Source of the DNA: Lucifuga dentata
Lineage: Eukaryota > Chordata > Actinopteri > Ophidiiformes > Bythitidae
DNA length: 64,000 nucleotides
Assembly (NCBI GenBank): GCA_014773175.1
Contig: VXCM01000258.1
Coordinates: forward strand, 62,001 to 126,000
Direction of reading: 5' to 3'
This document shows, one piece after another, positions 1-11,250 of this stretch (position 1 is its first letter; each line of letters begins with the position of its first letter). The notes beneath the pieces were generated by a model that saw nothing but the letters and a program-made list of their open reading frames with translations, was not told the DNA's origin and did not search any database. Both the position numbers and the translations under genes were made by a program.

Positions 1-38
1 AGGCTCAAACATGCAAAATAACCAGTATGGTCCTTTAA
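1..38. mobile_element. TTAA-element terminal fragment (cut by window edge)
   Basis: The right end of a copy: GCTCAAACATGCAAAAT followed by CAGTATGGTCCTTTAA. The rest lies outside the window. It runs straight into a type-B copy. Confidence 0.7.
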
Positions 39-528
39 GCCCAATAAATACTTTCTGCATACACGTTACATTTCTGACAACAATTTTCCAAAACATAAAA
101 CCATATTTTAGTTTTCCTTTTTTTTTTTTTTTTTTTTNTTTTTTTTTTTTTTTTTTTGCCAAATCCCCTAATCATTCAAAATCAAATGTTCAGGTGACAC
201 ATCTGTAGGACTATATTCCCTGGTGGAGACGTACATTTTCTTCTGTGCAGCTGTGTTAAGGACTGGTTAATTAAAAATAAGAGCAGTGTCTGGTTTGCTG
301 TGATGGATTACTTATCTCAAGTACATTTCAAGTCTCTACAAGTTGATTTTTAAACTGCATTGGAATAAACTGAAACCAACGGCAGTCTGGAAAGTAGGAG
401 AAACAACTATAAAATTTACCCTCCAGTAGTAAGTTTTGGAAACTGTCTGGCAGTGTAATGTGTAACGTGTGTGTGTCGGTAGTATTTATCAGGCTCAAAT
501 ATGCAAAATCACCGGTATGCTCCTTTAT
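39..528 (-). mobile_element. type-B TTAA element, diverged
   Basis: It shares the body of the family (GGACTATATTCCCTGGTGGAG, TCATTCAAAATCAAATGTT, TCTGGAAAGTAGGAG) but has AATAAATAC in place of AATATATTC in the inverted repeat. The left terminus is lost at the junction with the preceding fragment. A poly(T) run with an N at 138 lies inside. Confidence 0.7.
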
Positions 529-698
529 ATAAATTTTTTTCATACTTTTTAATACAAATAGAAATAATAATTTTCTTGCGATTGTAATTCCAATCAGACT
601 TTATCTATGCTGTGTTATACCGCAACAGTAACAGATGAGATCCTCACAACAACCAACGCATCCATTAACAAGCCACGTTTCCCCTCAAGTCAGAATGA

Positions 699-959
699 NN
701 NNNNNNNNNNNNNNNNNNNNNNNNNNNNNNNNNNNNNNNNNNNNNNNNNNNNNNNNNNNNNNNNNNNNNNNNNNNNNNNNNNNNNNNNNNNNNNNNNNNN
801 NNNNNNNNNNNNNNNNNNNNNNNNNNNNNNNNNNNNNNNNNNNNNNNNNNNNNNNNNNNNNNNNNNNNNNNNNNNNNNNNNNNNNNNNNNNNNNNNNNNN
901 NNNNNNNNNNNNNNNNNNNNNNNNNNNNNNNNNNNNNNNNNNNNNNNNNNNNNNNNNNN
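699..959. other. assembly gap (261 N)
   Basis: The gap is followed by (CA)n, so it probably hides a microsatellite in asap1 intron 1. Confidence 0.95.
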
Positions 960-3900
960 CCACACACACACACACACTCAGTTTAAATCAGCAGCTGCAG
1001 AAAAAAGCCTCTGATGTAATTGTGTGATTATTCAGAGGTTGTAGTGCTGTGTGCTGATTAGGCTGAAGGGGACACCCAGCGGCGGCTGAGCATGTTGAGA
1101 GCAGCTGGCACTTCCACCCGAGGGTCACTCGTAATCCACTCTGTCTGTGCTCTTAATTCAATATTCAGATTTAATGTGAACCAGCTTTGTTTGCTTTTAT
1201 AATGAATTTAAATTCTGGTGATACCATTCATACATATTTATTAGATTGCATCGGTTGCTTGCATTCTAACTCAGTCAGGCGATTTTGTATGTCAACAGCA
1301 TGTCCGTGTCAAATCCTTTTAGCTGAAGGGCTGAGTGACATGAAAAAAGTAAATGACATGGTAACCGCACAACCACTTCCTGCTAACAATGTACATTATG
1401 TTTCTATGGAAAACCTCATGTCAGCTTGTGTGGATGTCAGTCATTGGACTTTCCCAAAACAGGAAGTCAAACTTTAACTTTCAATTTCAGCTTACATCCT
1501 CTTGAGAAATTATTCCGGGAGACATCTGACTCAGTAATTTCTTTGTAGATAAACTCTTGCCATTACAATTATCGAGGATATAAGATAAAATCAATGAAGT
1601 GACCAGCTTTACTTTGATTGTAAATGTGATGGATGTAACTTGGAGAGACTATTTGTTATACTTGTGCTCTCTCTGATTTCAGGGGGAGAAATCAATGAAA
1701 TAGTGCTGTCTTGGCACAGCCTTTGCAAATCCTTGGCAACAGGCAAGAATACATCCAAACTCTGCCCTCAGAAAAGCCAACAACTATTGATTATGGCCAC
1801 AGGATTGTTCTTATCTGCCAGAAGCAACCAATGGCGACTCTCACACAGCCCTGTGGGATTAGTGTGTTGGAACATCTATGGTCGCTAACCTCTCCACCCA
1901 GAAAGTGATGCATCGGGATGCTTTCTTGGTGTACTTTGTACACTTTGTGGCGTTGCGTTATTCCTGTGAGATATATCTAAATTGAAAAACCATTTGTGTT
2001 GTGAAAGTCAACATGGCAGTGTCAGAATGCTTTTAAGCGGAAGCCTGGGTCGGTCCTAGCAAGGATGGAGCCACAGAGGTCAAGGGCCAATTTGAGGGAG
2101 GTGAAGGGAGGTGAACTGTTGCAGGGTGCAACAGTTAAAATAGGTTCTGATAAAGGGAAAACATGCCCTTCAGAGTTCATAAGAGGAGAAATCTTAGTGG
2201 TAATTTAGTTTGTATTGGTCAATATCCAATAAAAATATATTATTTTATCGTTCAAAATACTTGAGACTCATTGTTGCCCTTCAGATTTCCTCATACTGCA
2301 AACAACCACACACACACCCACACACAGTGCTGCCCGAGAGGTCAAAGGCCCCCAGCAGAAACTGGAGGTGGAGGTGACTGGGCATGACTGACTGGAGGCT
2401 GTCTCAGCTTCACACTTCCTGCCCGTGGCCTTATCCTGCCTCATCAGCCCTGCCGTTTCCTCTGCTGTCATCCTCTCACAGGAAGCAGGAAGCAGCCAGG
2501 CTTGTCAGTGTCCCGTCCTGGATCAGCAGCACTCCGTCTAATGACACCGACTCTCTGCTGACAGATGAAAAACACACACCAGCTGTCTGGGAAGTGTTTT
2601 CTTGATTTGCTGATCCGCTCTGCAATTCCTGCTCCATCACTTTGTTGGCACATTAGTCGTCTTTCTCGTTACCGTCCTGAACTCCTCGTACCCAGCTCCT
2701 TGACCCGGTCTCTTCTCCTCCTCCACCCCGGCATTTGGCATTGAACTGGAGGATGGCTGTGCGGTTGCCAAGGAGATGTGATCTGGCCGTCTCACATATC
2801 ACTTCAACATTCTTCACTGTGGAGATTGCGGGAAGCTGCTCTGACTAACCGGTCAGCTCCCTGTTTGTCAGCAGCTTCGCCACTGTGGCAAGTTTTATTC
2901 TTCAGCCACGGAGCATGGTGAAAGACAGAGTGCCTGAGCGGACACTGAAGTTCTCAGAATTGCTAATTTGATAATTATTTCCCAGAAGACGCAAGTAGGA
3001 AAGGATGTAATTATCAAAGAACGTCCCCAGAGCCAAAACACAGGGCTGAAAACCATCTGCAGTGCCATTTTTAGAACAAAGGTGACTGACCATATCATCA
3101 GTATTTAAATTCTTAACACCACCCATGTCGCTCACTTCTTCCTTCTTGTGCAAAATGGACTTCTCATTTCCCTTACATGACAACTACTATGGAAATACAC
3201 AAAATTATGGGTAATATTTAGGCATCTTAGAGCATTAAATTCATAGAAGGCATGGTAGATTTCAGATTTTAGACTTTTCTTGTTCCCAGCTGTGGAAGAA
3301 TGAAGAAGTCACTATTAAAGTTAAGTCAGTTGGCTGTCTGTCAAATCCGTTTGTCTGAGTACATGTGGCATGACTCAAGCAGGAAGGGTGGAGAGCAGTT
3401 TTCATTGGCAGGAAACAAATGCACATCCCTTTCTCTGGGCCTGCAGCCGGAGAAGCCTTCAGCTCTCCAAATGGAATGGGAAAAATGGGAGGATGTAACA
3501 TTTCCAAAAGCAGCTGAGGTCAGATGGCCTACTTCTCACACGCTGCACCGAAAAGAATAATCAGCTGCCGGCGGTATTGGTTTTGGGTGAGAGTTGTCTC
3601 AGCACAATCAGAAAAGCAATGTACCATGAAAAGGCAACTAAAATGACAAGAAACAAGTCACACCACATCTTTTTTTTAAGTTTTGAAGTTAATGAGTATC
3701 TAATTTGATTGAGAATGCAATGTGTTTTGTTCTGAATGGAGTCTGGACCAAGAGAGGGAAGGTTTTGATATTTCAGCAAGTAAGGAAAGATCTTCAAGAC
3801 TACCAAAATGAAATCCAGATTTTGATTTTGATTTCTGATAGATTTTGATTTTGTATTCCTACACAACCATTGGTTTCAGTTTATGTCAGTATGGCAATCA

Positions 3901-3971
3901 ATCAATCAACCAATCAGAGAAATTAAAGGTGTTTGAAAAAGCAATCCATCACAATGCACAAGTAGCCAGCT
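960..3971. other. asap1 intron 1, no features seen
   Basis: I see no exon or RNA gene. One small perfect inverted repeat (10-base arms, GGG loop) lies at 2,114-2,136. The rest looks like ordinary intron. Confidence 0.5.
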
Positions 3972-4549
3972 TTAAAGGACCATACCAGCCATTTTGCACG
4001 TTTGAGCCTAATATATTCAATTTTCATACACATAACGTTACTGACAATTATTTTCCAAACCATGCTACTGGAACAGTGAATTAAAAATGTTTTTCCTACC
4101 TTCCAGACTGCCACTGGTTTCAGTTCATTCTGGTACGGCTATTAAAATCAATTTGTTGATACTTAAAACTTCTTGGGATAGGTAACCCATCATCACGAAC
4201 AACACATGTATTTAGGATTTTTTTTTCGAAGTTATGCAATTTTAATATTTAAGCACAATAAAAAGCACAGAGTTAAATGTATGTCTCCACTGGGGAATAT
4301 AGTCCCAAAAGAAGACCTGCATTTATGAAAAATTTAAATGACCGTGACGTCATAAGGCTGCGTAACATCAATTTTTAAGGTGGGTGTATCACTTGAGTAT
4401 TTGATTTTGAAAGATTAAGAGATTTTGCAAAATATCAGGAAAGCTGAAATACGGCTTTATCCTTTGGAAATGATTGTCAGTAATGTAACATGTATGAAAT
4501 TTTAATATATTAAGCTCAACCATGCACAATCACTGGTATGGCCCTTTAA
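3972..4549 (+). mobile_element. TTAA element, full-length type A
   Basis: Both termini are present (TTAAAGGACCATACCAG and GGTATGGCCCTTTAA) with the complete internal body, including ATGTATGTCTCCACTGG and ATATAGTCCCAAAAG. Strand is assigned from the internal CACAATAAAAAGC. It lies in asap1 intron 1. Confidence 0.9.
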
Positions 4550-4907
4550 GTTTTTTAGTCGAGCCTTTGTTAGCTAGCTCCTGTAATTCCTCTTTGTTGG
4601 TGCATTTAAGTGCTTGCAAGGAAATCGAAGACTCCAATTATTGATTGTCCATTTTAATGGCAGACAACATCTTTACAATAAGCAGGATTTGACTGTTTTA
4701 ATACCATCTTCAATGATATGGATATATTTTTGTTCATAAAATTACCACTGAGCCAACAATAAACAACTGATGATAATAAGTATGATTATTACCAAATGGG
4801 AATTACTACAAAGAATGGCTTCAAGAAAAACATCAGAATGGTGTACATATAAAAAGTCCAGTAAAGATTAGATACTGTTACATCTTGGAAATTTAGAAAG
4901 CAGTAGT

Positions 4908-4949
4908 TAATGGGCTAAAATATGCAAAACTACTGGTATGGTCCCTTAA
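4908..4949. mobile_element. TTAA-element end fragment
   Basis: Only about 40 bases of one terminus remain: ATATGCAAAACTACTGG and TATGGTCCCTTAA. The GCAAAAC form resembles type B. Confidence 0.5.
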
Positions 4950-7645
4950 CAACACTTCATCACTAACAGTTTATACTGGATCTCAGTTGTAATTAGCTAA
5001 TGTATCATGCATTGAGAAAGTATGCCTACGATTGATGTTGCTGGAGTTCTTTGACCACTTAGAGACGTCGTTGTGAGTCAGAGATTACTTAATGCCTCTT
5101 TAAGTGTCCTGCTCTCCCCACCCTGGTTGCTGCTGCTGACATTTGTGGCCAGGAAATACATCTGCAGAGCGAGAAATGAGCTGCTAAGCTTAGTGAGGCC
5201 ACACAATGGTTAAAGCTAACTTCCTGAGCGGCGAGGACACCGACTCCGTGCAGCAGATCTCCAGAGACTTGACATAGGAACTGACAGGTTTGCGTGTGGC
5301 TGGCAAAAAGTCGAGCCATGCGTGCGGCAGTGTTAGATTCACACATCATTTGGCGGCTTCCCTCTGTGATGCCTGCTCACGCTCAGCCCACCACTTGTTT
5401 TAAGCAATGTGCATGTTTTCACAATCACGCCCACACACGCTGCAGCATCTGCAGCATTAGACTATGCACAAATAACATCAAACAGGCATACCTTTTATCT
5501 GCGTAATATTTACCAGTCAGGAGGTCATTATTCACGTGGAACAGCTGTTAAATTATTCTGAGGCATTGCTATTAACAGAGATTCACAAGGGGACAATGGG
5601 AGTGACTCAGACCTGTTGGGTTAAATGCTAACGTGCCATTTCTTCATTAATTCCAAGTCAAAAAGAAAAATGTTTTTTTCCCACAAACCTCATAAATGTC
5701 AAACAAGATCATAGCATATCAATAACAGGGCTTAAGATAATAAATCATCATGAAATGACATGCTTTTTGTGTTCACAACAATCCATGAAATGCCTTCACA
5801 AAGCATTCCTGCTCATACCTTTGAAGCTAATGTTGCTACATTGTTAATCAATAAGCCTGATAACAAAAGCATTACTGTTATTGTATTTATATGTAATCTT
5901 TATTTTACAATGCAGCATTTCAATGCAGCAAAGTGAAAAACGACAGAGCATTTCTTTATTACATCAATATTTACTATCACGTCATGTAAAAGTGAAAAAT
6001 ATTAAACTATGTGAGTTGGCAGCAGACCAAGGTTACGCTTTTCCAGAGCGATGCTGTATCAGTTGAGAGAAAACCTAAAATAAACTCTGAGTAGTGAGCT
6101 TTTATCACTAATCTTTTATCATTGATCGGCTGATAAGCTCGCCAGCTCTGCTTCCTACCACCCACCCTTGTTGTAAACTTTAAGGCATGCATTGAATGCA
6201 CTCCTTTGATAAACACACAATCAGAAGTAACGTTATTTTTCTAATCTCTGACTAACGTTCCTCTGCATCACATTGTCACGAGTCCTTGGCCAAAGTCACA
6301 GATGCAGATTCTGCACAGCGCTTTACAGCATTCCTTGAAGTTTTCAGCAGACGTGTCTCAAATTTCACACTTTATGGGACTCTGCTGGGTGAGAGACCAA
6401 CTATTCCAAAACCCAGGTGTCTCCGCTCCCACCGGCCATTTGGATATTCTCACACATGTGCAACTGGACAAAGGAACAGAAATAACTCCACATGGTTACC
6501 AAGACACCAACAAAAGTTTGCTGTTGATGCACAAACTCCACTCTGATTTCCCTGAATGCAGTCACGTGATGTTGAAAAGGAAATGACGTAACACTTTACA
6601 CTTTTCATTGACGTACTGCAATAGAAAGAGAGGTAAAGAACTTGAAGAAACACTAATGGCTTCCCTGTGCGTCCGAGTGACTTCGGTTGGCTGAGAAAGT
6701 GAGTATTCACTCCACTCTGAGTACTCACAATGAAAAGCTGAATCAATTCCTTAGCTGCAATACACACAAACACACTCATACACACAAGCACACAGACATA
6801 GTTGAGGGCAAACACCATCAAGGCTTGTAAATGGAGACGCAGTGTTTAGCCCTCAGGCCAACAGCAAGATAGCAAGACTCCTGGTTCTGCAGGACATCAA
6901 CATTACAACAGCACAGAAAAGAAGAAGAGGATAAAGAGGGTCTGCAGAAACGTGCCTACAGTGCTGGATCATACTGACAAACACAAATGTAGTTCTGCGT
7001 CAGGTCCTTGATAGTCATAACACAATAATTTGGGTGTGATTAATGACAACTGGAGCAGTGCCTGTTCAAAACGTGGCTGTTCAGAACGGTTCGGAACACT
7101 TTATGGTGTGCGCCGCAGCCTGCCATAGTTTTGTTCTGCACATCCTCGTGAGCTAGTTTTGTTTGTTGTATGGGGCCGGGTTGAGACCGTGCCACTGGAC
7201 TGGAGCATATGCTGCCAGACCCAGAGCGTATCCTGCCACTGTGCCTGAAGCGTATCCTGCCACATGGACTACTTTTTACCAGCAAAGCTCAATTTGAGAA
7301 CCGCTCATCCAAACAACTTCACACACAACACTGCACGTCCTTGGGTCCTGAGCAATAAACCTGCTGAATTTCAACTTCATACAGTGCCAGGTTCTAGCGA
7401 TACTGGTGCCACAGACAGACATATATTCTGTCTTTATAGTTAGATATTGAACCTGAACTAGGGGATCAGAGAATAGTATCATTCAAGATAGCTTGGGGCC
7501 AATAAATTGATTGGTATCTGCAACTTAAGCCTGATTGATTTCTGACTTGTTTACTGTAACCCGCTGCACTCTGGGAACACCAGCCCCACCACGCTCCTTA
7601 AAACTGTGATGTATTGCTAAAACACAAGCAGCAGCCAGTTTGTGT

Positions 7646-7680
7646 TGTCAGTGTGTCGTCAGAATGTCGACACACTGACA
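7646..7680. repeat. 13-bp perfect inverted repeat
   Basis: TGTCAGTGTGTCG (7,646-7,658) and its exact complement (7,668-7,680) are separated by 9 bases. It has no neighbouring gene context beyond asap1 intron 1. Confidence 0.85.
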
Positions 7681-8988
7681 GAATGTGTCAGCGAGCAAAG
7701 TCAGCAGAGTCACTGCAGGCTAAAAAACATTCACTTCATGTCTTTTTCAGTGACATTTTGCAGGTGTGTTACACCAATAAGGTGCTGCTGTTTTTGTACT
7801 GGAGCTGAAAATGCTGCAAATGCTGTCCAAACGTTCTGACCATCAAAAAATCCAGACCAACTCTTCTGTCTGCAGATGTTGTACAAAGTACTAAAGGACA
7901 AACCGTAAGAGAAATTATTAGACATTCTGAAGCTTTGCTTTGAGGTTCCTGCTCAGTGGTTACTGCAACCGTAAAACTCAAAATGCGGTCACCTGGGTGG
8001 AATTTAGGTGGGACAAAATATCAGCTATGATAGATTAGAATACCTATCAATCAAGCAAACACACCCCAAAACCTACCTGCATAGGCCTTCATGGAAGAAC
8101 AATTCTTAAAATTGCTACCAAGATACATGTTAGAAGAAGTCAAACCCAGCTGGAAAGTTTTGGATAAACTACAATACACACTATACAGTATATGAATATT
8201 CATGTATTGGTATTTGTTTTTTATTTGATTTAAGTATTTTCAAAAGTGAAAAGCATTATCTTGTGTATACATCACACCATAGACTGGGATTTGAAAAAAA
8301 TACTGTCAACCCGACTCAGACTTACAGGGCTATTTTGTTTCATTTGTCCACGATTCAGGATTACAGAATTCCAAGGTCTTACCTCTAATCAAACACACAT
8401 TCTAGCTTAGGGAAAATGCTTTCATGACGACGGCAAATTACAACACCTCATCGCAAAATAACTCCTGAAATGCTTTGAGCCTCACAGAATAATAATAGCT
8501 GCATGGGAGAGAATGCCATGGGGGGAATTTTCCTTTAAAACTGTTTCTAAATATTAATAACAAGCCTCTTAGCCATGTTGTAATTTGCATCATCTGCCGC
8601 AGCAGGAGGTACGAATGTGTTGCGCTGCTTGTTTGTTGGCTTTGTTTGCTGTCTGTGGGTGAAATCTGATAATCGGTCTTGGGGCCACAGCTGTTGGCCT
8701 ACCTTCCTGCCACAGCTGCACTGCGTATATCACCAAGGGCTATTAGCCAGGAGCGGATTAGCTGCTGACCAGGCTCTGCTCCGGCACCCTGATCCCTGCT
8801 CTTTCCCTGATTTAGGAAAGGAAGCCGCATTCACATCTGTCTGAGGCCTTCCTCTGCGGGAGAGACAGTCCATCAACAGCCAGCTTCCTCACCACGCCGT
8901 TCCATCGGGGTCATTCCTATGTTCCCCAGCTCTATATAGCACAATAGAGCACATAATGGGTTAGGGTTATTCTGTTAACACACACTTC

Positions 8989-9034
8989 AAATGTCATGTA
9001 GGTGCGTCAAATGTGACGCACCTACATGACATTT
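8989..9034. repeat. perfect 21-bp hairpin with 4-base loop
   Basis: Arm 8,989-9,009 (AAATGTCATGTAGGTGCGTC and one more base) is exactly complementary to 9,014-9,034, with the loop AATG. Flanks do not continue the pairing. It is not part of the TTAA family. Each arm contains a CRE-half-site-like TGACGCA. Confidence 0.95.
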
Positions 9035-10748
9035 TTGGAAGCTGTTTTCCATAAAAGTCTCCTGGAAGTATGAGTCAGCTGTCAAATGAAGGTTAGTGAT
9101 GTAGCATTTTAAAATGACAGCTATGTGCTTACGTTCGCATTTAAAAAGAAAGAGAGAGAGGAACATTTCTGTAGGAGAATGCGTCTGCTGACTTTGTTTT
9201 GAATAAACTGAAGAACGGACTCGTCAGCAAGAGCAGCAACGGCCGCCATTACTGCACAGGTGACAAAAAAAAAAAAGAGCGCCACCTACAGAAACTCAAG
9301 CTTCATCAACGGGAAATCCGAGGAAAGAAAACATGGCAGCACTCGCACTGCACTGATCACTCGTACCACCATAAGTAAAAACAAGAATCTCGCAAATGGC
9401 CACTTTAACTGCTTTTTTGAAATGCGGTTTAAGTAGCACAAGATGTCATGTGAGAAACGGCGCCAAGGGAGGAAAATGCTCCCATTCACTCCCTCTGTGA
9501 TTCACTGGCATTAGTGACACAAGGGACAAATGATGAATAAAAAGCCATAACTTCATTAATAACTGAATGTGACAGAGCTGTCTGCGTGGGTTGTAAATGT
9601 TAGCGAATAGAGCCTTAAATAACCAGCATTCGGTTTGTTATGTACAGAAAGTATAATGAAATATGTCCAGATCTTTTGAATAATTCATCGCTTCGCCTTG
9701 TTACTGACGGGGCGATTGTTAGAGCAATAAAGAAAGACATGATAAAAAAAATATACATAGTCAAATAGTTTCCAGCTAAAGAACAGAGAGCCAACTTGTT
9801 GTTCAAAGGATCAAATAAATGCAATTTGATAACAAAGGTTAAATTATCTGTTAACTGTAAAGACATTTTTCCAACTGACTTCCTTCATGTGAGGAACTTT
9901 GAGGCTCATATGACTGGGTGTCGTCGAGGTTTCACCCTGAGGTGTGTGAGCTTTTCAGCCAAACAAATTCAAGCTATTCTACTGAACAAATAGTGTGTGT
10001 TTTCCTCTTCATCCATCTTCTGAACTCAAAAAGAAGCGACAACACTTCGGCTTTCATCGTTTAGCCATAAATACAGGAGCAGAGCTAAAGAGTTTTAGCA
10101 AAATATGATTTTTTTTTTTTTTTTTTTTTTACAAATATTCAAACAGATAAAAGTTTGCGGTGTTGCTGTGTAAGATGCTCCTGCCTATATTTGATTTAAA
10201 ATCTGTTTTTCTGAATCCATTAACATTTCTGGTGGCCAGTTCTGACTTGTCAAACTCATGTATGTGAATATGTGTACTTTTACTTCCAAAAATGTGAGAC
10301 AACATCATTAATAATAGGCTTTGTTCAGCAGAAATCAGAGTCTTCAATTTCATACAAAGCTGAAAAACACCAAGAGAATCTCCACCAAGCTTCTTGTCCA
10401 TTATTTTGATATTTTTTAATCTGCATCTGGATCTAGATGTGTATCAAAACACACAGTGATAGACAATCATGAGATAATTGATGGAATAAAATTAAAAAAA
10501 GATTCATGGAAAAAAAATAGCAAAGACATTCAAAATACCCTCCCTTCTCTGTTTGGAAATCATGTTCTGCACCAAAATCAAATCATTTTCCACCAAATTT
10601 GAATGAGATCTTTACATTGTGTAGAAATCTTGCTAACAAACGGGACTAAAAACATGACCTCCATGGCAGAAGTTATGTCACAAATATACAAGAGTTTAAG
10701 AGAATAGTAGGAAGTAGTAGTTCTTTCTTGACAAAAAATTGCAGGACT

Positions 10749-11199
10749 TTAAAGGACCATACTGTCCATTTTGCATGTTTGAGCATAATATATTCAATTT
10801 TCATACATGTAATGTTACTGACAATCATTTGNTCCATTTTGCATGTTTGAGCATAATATATTCAATTTTCATACATGTAATGTTACTGACAATCATTTGC
10901 CAAAGCATACTGCTGGAACGGTGAGTTAAAAATGTTTTTCCTACCTTCCAGACCACCATTGGTTTCAGTTCATTCTGGTACGCTACAAAAGGTTGCGTAA
11001 CTATTAGCAGGCAAAACATCGATTTTTAAGGTGGGTGTCTCGCTTGAATATTTGATTTTGAAAGATTAACAGATTTTGCTAAATATCAGGTAAGCTGAAA
11101 TATCGTTTTATCCTTTGGGAAATGATTGTCAGTAACGTAATGTATGAAAATTGAATATATTAGGCTCAAACATGCAAAATGGACAGTATGGTCCTTTAA
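10749..11199 (+). mobile_element. TTAA element, internally deleted type A
   Basis: Both termini are intact, but the central block with the AATAAA and the TCTCCACC segment is missing between about 10,984 and 10,986. The length is inflated by a 67-base duplication around the N at 10,832. Confidence 0.9.
10765..10899. other. single-N direct duplication (assembly join)
   Basis: 67 bases at 10,765-10,831 recur exactly at 10,833-10,899 around one N. This is read as an unmerged contig overlap. Confidence 0.85.
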
Positions 11200-11250
11200 T
11201 GTCCTGCAATTTTTTGTCAAGAAAGAACTACTACTTCCTACTATTCTCTT

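Larger units (their letters stand above)
4950..10697. other. asap1 intron 1, central part
   Basis: No exon was recognised. Two perfect hairpins are notable (7,646-7,680 and 8,989-9,034). Short repeats of a GAGCGTATCCTGCCAC-like unit occur at 7,200-7,265. A poly(T) run is at about 10,109-10,130. Confidence 0.45.
10698..11250. repeat. extended palindrome enclosing a TTAA element
   Basis: Positions 10,698-10,747 and 11,201-11,250, immediately outside the two element ends, are perfect 50-base inverted copies of each other (for example TAGTTCTTTCTTGACAAA and its complement). Only one mismatch separates them from the element's own inverted repeats, making arms of about 140 bases. Confidence 0.9.
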
